A DNA stretch of 64,000 nt from Lacticaseibacillus camelliae DSM 22697 = JCM 13995 (GTDB lineage Bacteria; Bacillota; Bacilli; Lactobacillales; Lactobacillaceae), in NCBI RefSeq assembly GCF_001311195.1, contig NZ_BBAJ01000001.1, positions 1 to 64,000 on the forward strand, written 5' to 3'. The number at the start of each line of letters is the position of its first letter. Positions within the stretch are counted from its first letter, which is position 1. Below are positions 57,828 through 64,000 of the stretch, in pieces. The notes below the pieces were generated by a model, which was not told the origin of the DNA, made no database searches, and saw nothing but the letters and a program-made list of their open reading frames with translations. Both the position numbers and the translations under genes were made by a program.

Positions 57828-59047
57828 TACTTATCCTCCGGTTTCTTTGAGTGCACGTGGTTGACCTCTTCGTAAACGGTGGCCGGCAGGGTCCAGAGCT
57901 TGATGAAGCCGGCTGCGGCTTCCTGGTCGAAGGTGTCGGCAGACGTGTAGGTCGCCAGGTTCTCGTCGTACAGCGAGTTGGTGTCCGACTTGCGGGCGAC
58001 AGGGACTGCCGAGCCCTTGTACAGCTTCATCTTAACGACGCCGTTAACGACCTTTTGCGTGTCGTCAATGAAGGCCATCAGGCTGTCAAACAGCGGGGTG
58101 ATCCATTTGGCTTCGTAGATCATGTTGGTCAGCTGCTGCTCGATCAGTGGCTTGTAGTGAGCGACGTCGCGCTCCAGCGTGAGGTTTTCCATTTCGTGGT
58201 GGGCGGCCATGATGACGGCCGCGGCTGGGGCCTCGTAGACTTCGCGAGACTTGATGCCGACCATGCGGTTTTCAATTTTGTCGATGCGGCCGATCCCATT
58301 TTCGCCGGCCAGCTTGTTCAAGGATTTGATGAGGTCCGAGAGCTTCAGCTTGTTACCGTCAATGGCGACGGGAATCCCCTTTTCAAAGGTCAGGTCGATG
58401 AACGTTGGCTTGTCTGGTGCTTCTTCCGGGGCAACGGTCATGCCCCAAGCATCGTCCGGTGCTTGGTTCCACGGGTTCTCCAGGATGCCGGCTTCGTTGG
58501 CGCGGCCCCAGAGGTTGGCATCGATCGAGTACGGGGACTTCTTGCCGATTGGGACTGGAACGTTGTGCTCCTTGGCGTAGTCGATTTCTTCCTCGCGGGA
58601 CCAGTGGAAGTCGCGGATCGGGTCTTCAATTTTGAGTTGCGGGTCCAGGGCGTGAATGGCAGCCTCAAAACGGACCTGGTCGTTGCCCTTACCGGTGGAG
58701 CCGTGCGCGATGGCGACGGCGTCGTGCTGGTGGGCGATTTCAACGAGATGCTTGATGATCAGCGGCCGCGACAACGCGGAAACCAGCGGGTAGTCGCCTT
58801 CATACAAGGCGTTGGCCTTGATGACCGGAGTCACGTACTCGTCGGCGAATTCGTCCTGCGCGTCGATGGCGTAGCTCTCGATCGCACCGACCTGCTTGGC
58901 CTTCTTCTGAATGAAGTCCATGTCGGCGTTTGGCTGGCCGACGTTCAGGCAGGCGGCGATCACGTCATAGCCCTTGTCCTGCAGCCACGGAATGGCCACG
59001 GAAGTATCCAAGCCACCAGAATATGCCAACACGATTTTATCAGTCAT
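57827..59047 (-). CDS. argG: Argininosuccinate synthase
   Basis: Joins citrulline and aspartate with ATP. 406 residues, intact. P-loop-like PP motif [15 protein letters not shown], then [14 protein letters not shown] and the aspartate/citrulline site around [20 protein letters not shown] precedes ATG 59047. First gene of argGH; without other arg genes nearby the cell probably makes arginine from citrulline. I see no clear ArgR box. Confidence 0.97.
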   Translation of the reverse strand: MTDKIVLAYSGGLDTSVAIPWLQDKGYDVIAACLNVGQPNADMDFIQKKAKQVGAIESYAIDAQDEFADEYVTPVIKANALYEGDYPLVSALSRPLIIKHLVEIAHQHDAVAIAHGSTGKGNDQVRFEAAIHALDPQLKIEDPIRDFHWSREEEIDYAKEHNVPVPIGKKSPYSIDANLWGRANEAGILENPWNQAPDDAWGMTVAPEEAPDKPTFIDLTFEKGIPVAIDGNKLKLSDLIKSLNKLAGENGIGRIDKIENRMVGIKSREVYEAPAAAVIMAAHHEMENLTLERDVAHYKPLIEQQLTNMIYEAKWITPLFDSLMAFIDDTQKVVNGVVKMKLYKGSAVPVARKSDTNSLYDENLATYTSADTFDQEAAAGFIKLWTLPATVYEEVNHVHSKKPEDK

Positions 59048-59088
59048 ACAGAATTCCTCCTTGAAAGTTATACTCGCTTACATCATAA

Positions 59089-59112
59089 CGCCCCGCGGCT
59101 GCCCGCGGGGCG
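59089..59112 (-). terminator. GC-rich hairpin between the glutamine-type ABC gene and argG
   Basis: CGCCCCGCGG / CCGCGGGGCG perfect stem with a 4-nt loop. The minus strand continues TTATGATG, so the T-run is poor. It probably ends the upstream transporter transcript. Confidence 0.6.
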
Positions 59113-59139
59113 CGTTTAACCATTTAAATCAGTTTGGGA

Positions 59140-60602
59140 CTAGTTGAGGCGGTGTTCGACAAAGCCCAGTGCCCGGCTGAGAATGAAGGTCATGGCGAAG
59201 TAGATTAAGGCCACGATCATGATCGGGAAGAACGGCTCGAACGATGCCCCCTGAACGGTGGTGCCTTCAAACATCAGCTCGGTGGCGCCGATAACCGATA
59301 GGACTGAGGATTCCTTGATGTCGGTCACGAATTCGTTGCCCAGCGCCGGCCAGATGTTCTTAACGGCTTGCGGCAGTACGACATAGCGGGTGGTTTCCCC
59401 GTTGCTCAGGCCCAGGCTGCGCGCGGCTTCGGTTTGGCCGATCGGCACGGAGTTCAGGCCGGACCGGATGATCTCGGCGACATACGCACCGGAGTTGATG
59501 CCCATGGCGATCGCGCCGGAAACAAAGGCGGAAAGGTTCAGGCCCAGCACTTGCAGCCCGAAGAAGACGATGAAGGCTTGGACCATCAGCGGCGTGCCCC
59601 GGATAAACTCAACATAGACAACCGCGATGGCCTTGAGGATCCAGATGCTGGAACGACGCATGAGGGCCAAGATGGTGCCGAGGATGGTCCCAGCGATAAC
59701 CGTGAGCAGCGCGAACAGCAGGGTGTAGGCCGCGCCTTTAATGAAGAAGCTGCCGTACTTGGACCAGAAACTGTTGCTTTGATTCTGCAGCTTGTAGGCC
59801 TGATCCATCCAGCCGGCCCACATGTGGTCTTTGCGGACTTTGTCGATGGTCTTGTTGACCTGGTTCTTCATTGCGGTGTCGCCTTTGGGCAACGCAACCA
59901 CGGTTGGGGCTTTCCCAGTGGCAAACTTAGGATCGATGATCTTGAGGCTCGGCGTCTTTTGAACGTAAGCACCGGCGACGATGTTGGACATGACGGCGGC
60001 ATCGATCTTGCCATACTCGACTTGGGCGATCACGTCATTGGCTTTTTCGAGCGGCACGATTTTGGCGCCTTGCAACTCAGCCTTGGCGATTTGCTCCTGC
60101 GTGGACTGCTTTTGGGCCCCGACTTTCTTGCCGGAGAAGTCCGCGACGTTCTTATACTTGGAAGCCTGGTCTTTCTTGACGACCATGATCTGCTTTTCTT
60201 CAGTGTAAGACTTGGAGAATTCAACCTGCTTGGCCCGTTCCGGTGTGGCACTCATCCCGGAAATAACCATGTCGACTTTGCCTGTCTTCAAGGCGCCAAT
60301 CAGGCATCAAAGCCCATTTCCTTGATTTGCAGCTTGACCCCCATGTCTTTGGCGATCTGCTTGGCCAAGGAGATGTCGGCACCGACGATGGTGTCAGACC
60401 CGTCAACGGTGGCGTGGAATTCGAGCGGCGCATAATCGGCGGAGACGCCTAAGATGACGTAACCACGCTGTTTGATTTGCTGCACCGAGTTCGTGGTGTT
60501 GCCCGCCGCAGCAACCGGCTGCGTGGCGGTCGTAGTTAATGCCGTGCCGGCCACCAGCAGCATTGCCAGCAGGCCGATGACCCAACGATAAAGTTTATGC
60601 AT
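59140..60602 (-). CDS. Polar amino-acid (glutamine-type) ABC transporter, fused binding protein and permease (frameshifted)
   Basis: About 487 residues. ATG 60602 (MHKLYRWVIGLLAML) has GAGGGG 9 nt upstream. SBP_bac_3 domain at about 35-275 (GVSADYAPLEFHATVDG; VISGMSATPERAKQVEFS). Permease domain at about 285-480 (EFIRGTPLMVQAFIVFFGL; EAARSLGLSNGETTRYVVLP). One base is missing near 60304-60306, between GFDA and LIGALKTGKVDM. Similar in layout to the lysine transporter at 42594-44183, but no ATP-binding subunit is adjacent; it must be elsewhere. GlnPH-like; substrate inferred only from family. Confidence 0.9.
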
Positions 60603-60719
60603 AAGTGCCAACCCCTCAGACTTGAATTTTTATTGAATATATACCCAAAATACGAAATATGCAAGCGAAATTGTAAAATATGCAAAATTTATTCATGAGC
60701 AGGCACGGTTAGGCCCTTT

Positions 60720-60748
60720 TTGCCCCGCCTCTGAGAAACCGTTATAAT
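60720..60748 (+). promoter_or_regulatory. Promoter of the walRK operon
   Basis: TTGCCC (60720-60725), 17-nt spacer, TATAAT (60743-60748), 33 bp before the walR start. Confidence 0.7.
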
Positions 60749-60780
60749 GAAGATAACTCGTACACGTAATGGAGCCTATC

Positions 60781-61491
60781 ATGGCAAAAAAGATCCTTGT
60801 GGTCGACGATGAAAAGCCGATCCTGGACATCGTGAAATTTAATCTGAATAAGGAAGGCTACGACGTTGTCACCGCGGAAGACGGTGAAGAGGCGTTGACC
60901 AAAGTGAACGATGAAAATCCCGATCTGATCATTCTTGACTTGATGCTGCCGAAGATCGATGGGCTGGAGGTCGCGCGCCAGGTGCGTAAGGACCACGACA
61001 TGCCGATCATCATGCTGACAGCCAAGGATTCGGAGATCGACAAGGTCCTCGGGCTGGAGATGGGTGCAGATGATTACGTCACCAAGCCGTTCTCGAACCG
61101 CGAACTCGTGGCCCGGGTCAAGGCTAACTTGCGCCGCTCCGGCACGCCGGTTCAAACCGAGACGCAGGAGCCGGAGAATCAGGAACTGACCGTGGGTGAC
61201 CTGACGATTCATCCGGACGCCTACACGGTCACCAAGCGCGGTGAAAAAATCGAACTGACTCACCGAGAGTTCGAGCTGCTTCATTACCTGGCGCAGCACT
61301 TGGGTCAGGTGATGACCCGCGAACACCTGCTGCAAACGGTTTGGGGCTACGATTACTTTGGCGATGTCCGGACGGTTGATGTGACTGTTCGCCGGCTGCG
61401 CGAAAAAATCGAGGATAACCCGTCCCATCCCGAGTGGCTGGTCACGCGGCGCGGCGTTGGGTATTATTTGAAGAACCCGAACGAGGAGTAG
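60781..61491 (+). CDS. walR: Essential response regulator WalR (YycF)
   Basis: 236 residues, intact. Receiver with ILVVDDEKP, phospho-acceptor in [22 protein letters not shown] and [10 protein letters not shown]. OmpR winged helix with [12 protein letters not shown] and the recognition region [20 protein letters not shown], which is nearly invariant in WalR. The ATG at 60781 is preferred over 60769 because GGAG lies 6 nt before it. Controls cell-wall hydrolase genes together with WalK. Confidence 0.97.
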   Translation: MAKKILVVDDEKPILDIVKFNLNKEGYDVVTAEDGEEALTKVNDENPDLIILDLMLPKIDGLEVARQVRKDHDMPIIMLTAKDSEIDKVLGLEMGADDYVTKPFSNRELVARVKANLRRSGTPVQTETQEPENQELTVGDLTIHPDAYTVTKRGEKIELTHREFELLHYLAQHLGQVMTREHLLQTVWGYDYFGDVRTVDVTVRRLREKIEDNPSHPEWLVTRRGVGYYLKNPNEE

Positions 61492-61510
61492 GCCAAGCAA
61501 CTTGGCGTAA

Positions 61511-61626
61511 TCGTGCTCGGCCAGGCAACGCTCGAGCATCTAGCTACGCTGATCGCATCGCCGCCAAAATGCGGCGGCTACGCCATCAGCTAGGCTAGCT
61601 GTCGAGCTAAGTGCGCCTGGCCTCAC
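61511..61626. repeat. Intra-operon palindromic element, copy B (between walR and walK)
   Basis: Long imperfect hairpin. GGCCAGGC (about 61519-61526) pairs with GCCTGGCC (61615-61622). CTCGA and TCGAG arms and CTAGCTACGCTGAT / ATCAGCTAGGCTAG follow inward. The tip is CGCCGC CAAAAT GCGGCG. Its reverse complement shares the blocks CAGCTAGCCTAGCT, AGCGTAGCTAGATGCTCG and GCGTTGCCTGGCCGAGC with copy A at 53510-53628, while the tip sequence differs. Confidence 0.75.
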
Positions 61627-61649
61627 AACTTCCAACTTGGAGATTTACA

Positions 61650-63555
61650 TTGAACAAGAAGATTCGTTTTTTTTCAATCGATCAACTTTAAGATCGCGCT
61701 AGTGTTTATTCTGCTGCTTTTAGTGACGGTGGAAATCATTGGCGCGTATTTTGTGCGGTCTCTGGAACAACAGAATGTGGATACGTTTAAGACGGCCATT
61801 AACCTGGATCCGTACCTTCAGGATAAAGTCGCCACTGATTTGATGAAGACCGATACATCTGCCGCCGATGATTCCCTGAAGTCCACGATTTCTCAGGCCG
61901 ATGTCGCCAACACCGCGACAATCGTGGTTGTGGATGCCAAGGGCACGGTGCGCGCCAATTCCAACATCAATTCCCAAAACGACGTCGGCACCAAGTCCGC
62001 CAACAACAGCATCAAAAACGTCCTGTACAGTGGCCAGCTGTTTGAAGGCTACGAGTACAGCGATTCGTCCGGGTCGATGTACACCAAGATCATTCCCATC
62101 AAAAATCCCAACGCGACCGGTGATGGCAACGCGGTGATCGGCGCGGTCGCCATCACGGCCTCGATGGAAACGGTGTACAACAACATCAACCAGATCGTCC
62201 GGATTTTCCTGATTGCCAGTCTGGTCGCCGGGCTCCTGGGCGTGATCATTTCCATTGTCATCTCGCGGGCCATCACCAGGCCCATCGACGAAATGAAAAA
62301 GCAGGCGATTCGCATGGCCCGCGGTGATTACTCCGGTCAGGTCCGCATTTACGGGCAGGATGAACTGGGACAGTTGGCGGTGGCGGTCAACAACCTGAGT
62401 GTCCGCGTTGAGGAAGCGCAGGAGGCCAGTGAGGCCGAGCGGCGCCGGCTGGATTCGGTGCTGGCCCACATGACCGACGGCGTCATCGCGACGGATCGGC
62501 GCGGCAATGTCATTATCATTAACGAAACCGCGCTGGAGTTCTTGGATACCAAAAACGAAGACGTCATCGGCGTGTCGATTTTGCGCTTGCTGAACATCGA
62601 AAAGGACTACACGCTGCGCGACTTGCTGGAAAACCAGAAGGAGCTGCTGCTGGACTTCACTGAAAAGCTCGACCATGAGTTGATCTTGCGGGTCGACTTC
62701 AGCCTGATTCAGCGCGAAACCGGCTTTATCTCCGGGATTGTCGCCGTGCTGCACGACGTCACCGAGCAGCAAAAGAACGAGCGTGAGCGCCGAGAATTCG
62801 TGTCGAATGTGTCCCATGAGCTGCGCACGCCGCTGACGTCAATGCGCTCTTATATTGAAGCACTGAACGAAGGGGCTTGGAAGGACCCGAAGATCGCGCC
62901 GCAGTTCCTCAAGGTCACTCAAGAGGAAACCGACCGGATGATCCGCATGATCAACGACTTGCTGTCACTGTCGCGCATGGATTCCGGCACTGCCAAGATC
63001 GAAAAGGAAACGGTCAACCTGAACGAGTTCTTCAATTACATTTTGGACCGCTTTGACATGATGCTGAAAACCGACAACGAGTCGGCCGGGGCCGACAACA
63101 ATCAGGCCGAGCCGTTGAAGACAACGCCCCACAAGCACTACACGATTCGCCGTGAGATCACGAAGCGCGATCTCTGGGTCGACATCGATCAGGATAAGTT
63201 TATGCAGGTGATCGACAACATCATGAATAACGCGATCAAGTACAGCCCGGATGGCGGCGTGATCACGGCCCGGCTGCTCGAGACGCACAACCATGTCATC
63301 CTGTCGATTCAGGACCAGGGCCTGGGCATTCCGCGTCAGGATATCAACAAAGTCTTCGACCGCTTCTACCGGGTCGACAAGGCGCGCTCGCGCAAGCAAG
63401 GTGGCACTGGCTTGGGCCTCGCGATTTCCAAGGAAGTCGTCGAGGCGCTGGGCGGCCGCATCTGGGTCGATTCTCAGGAAGGCAAGGGCAGCACGTTCTA
63501 CATTTCGCTGCCGTATCAGCCGCTTGATGAGGGAGGCGATTGGGATGAAGCTTAG
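61650..63555 (+). CDS. walK: Essential sensor histidine kinase WalK (YycG) (frameshift in T8)
   Basis: About 634 residues. TTG start at 61650 with GGAG 9 nt upstream. The run of eight Ts (61667-61674) breaks the frame; with seven it reads MNKKIRFFQSINFKIALVFI. Two membrane helices flank an extracellular Cache-like sensor of about 140 residues. HAMP, PAS (VIATDRRGNVIIINETAL), HisKA (FVSNVSHELRTPLTSMRSY) and HATPase (NNAIKYSPDGG; GQGLGIP-like; GTGLGLAISKEV) follow. WalK is essential in Firmicutes, so the indel must be an assembly error or be corrected in the cell. The stop lies beyond the walH start, so the two genes overlap. Confidence 0.96.
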
Positions 63556-64000
63556 CGGATTGATTTTACGGGTGTCACTGACTGCCATGGTCTTGCTCAG
63601 CCTGGTCTTCTCCGCCTTGATTTGGCGCAATCCGTCCCGGCTCGGCCGCACGGAAACGTCCAGCGCGCTAAAAACCACGCAGGAAACGTCGGCGAGCCAG
63701 CAGGCGGCGTATCTGTACGTGCCCACGACCGCCTATTATCAAACCGGCAGCCAGAAGGTCCAGCTGCTGCAGAAGGATCAGTCGGCGACTGGCGAGATCC
63801 ACAAGACGATCCGCCAGTGGCAGCTGAAGCAGGTCAACAGTTCTGTTCAGCTCAGCACCAGTGCGCTAGCCGCCCTGCTGACCCAGACGGACACGCTGCA
63901 GTTGACGTTCAGCGGGCCGGTGACTTTTGGGGTGTTTAACGCGCACTACTTTGCCAAGCCGTTGAAAAACGTGCCGTCTTTTCAGTTTGATCGGCTGATC
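63545..64000 (+). CDS. walH: WalH (YycH) regulatory protein, 5' part, cut by the window end
   Basis: Open frame from ATG 63545, overlapping the walK stop by 11 bp, running to the last base. It begins MKLSGLILRVSLTAMVLLSL, followed by IWRNPSRLGR, which is the N-terminal helix and NPxR motif of YycH proteins. An extracellular part with FSGPVTFGVFNAHYF follows. WalH modulates WalK at the membrane. GGGAGGCGA at 63531-63539 is the ribosome-binding site. At least 152 residues are present. Confidence 0.9.
   Translation, partial: MKLSGLILRVSLTAMVLLSLVFSALIWRNPSRLGRTETSSALKTTQETSASQQAAYLYVPTTAYYQTGSQKVQLLQKDQSATGEIHKTIRQWQLKQVNSSVQLSTSALAALLTQTDTLQLTFSGPVTFGVFNAHYFAKPLKNVPSFQFDRLI

Noticed and set aside
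57851-59119. Plus-strand frame of 422 codons
   Set aside because: Antisense shadow of argG, a fully conserved gene on the minus strand.
59368-60435. Plus-strand frame of 355 codons
   Set aside because: Antisense shadow of the glutamine-type ABC transporter gene.

Overview
The window is from a high-GC member of the Lactobacillaceae, most likely Lacticaseibacillus or a related genus such as Schleiferilactobacillus. Supporting marks are a SpaFED-like sortase pilus, a WxL/csc surface cluster, fused substrate-binding/permease amino-acid ABC transporters, a mannose-class PTS with its DUF956 partner, a dltXABCD operon and walRK-walH. Most of the DNA is GC-rich. The block at about 35.3-41.8 kb is visibly more AT-rich and looks acquired.

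Layout. 0-6.4 kb: pilus operon (tip adhesin, minor pilin, backbone pilin, class C sortase). 6.7-7.03 kb: a non-coding transcription unit with a strong promoter and two terminators. 7.1-11.8 kb: sugar/polyol cluster (GRP-type transporter, VOC protein, ROK fructokinase, zinc dehydrogenase) divergent from a LacI regulator, with palindromic operators between. 12.1-14.5 kb: CAP-domain adhesin anchored by LPKTGD. 14.6-23.7 kb: two GH1 6-phospho-beta-glucosidases, fructosamine kinase, ThrE-type exporter, galU, an EamA permease, a GNAT and two small proteins. 23.7-30 kb: P-type cation ATPase, pyruvate kinase, purine permease. 30.2-35.1 kb: TetR regulator and a four-gene WxL cluster. 35.5-41.4 kb: TasA-like protein, SipW-type signal peptidase and a giant GH92 mannosidase in one operon, preceded by a BglG-type RAT/terminator leader and a 46-residue RNA-binding protein. 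41.8-44.5 kb: lysine riboswitch and its ABC transporter. 45-48.3 kb: mannose PTS. 48.5-50.6 kb: two-component system. 50.6-56.4 kb: dlt operon plus a DltE-like hydrolase. 56.4-59 kb: argGH. 59.1-60.6 kb: glutamine-type ABC transporter. 60.8 kb to the end: walR, walK and the start of walH.

About 27 genes, including walK, the dlt genes, galU and argH, are interrupted by single-base indels, about 35 in all. Most look like one lost base. Five are an A6 read as A7 and one is a T7 read as T8. Because essential genes are hit and the protein resumes at once in the next frame, I treat these as assembly errors and report each locus as one gene with the suspected indel position.

The most interesting unexplained content is: the TasA/SipW/GH92 operon with its orphan CAT-domain gene and RAT leader; a pair of related long palindromic elements lying inside the dlt and wal operons; an attenuator-like small RNA locus at 6.75-7.03 kb; and a class C sortase carrying an extra pilin-like domain predicted to face the cytoplasm.
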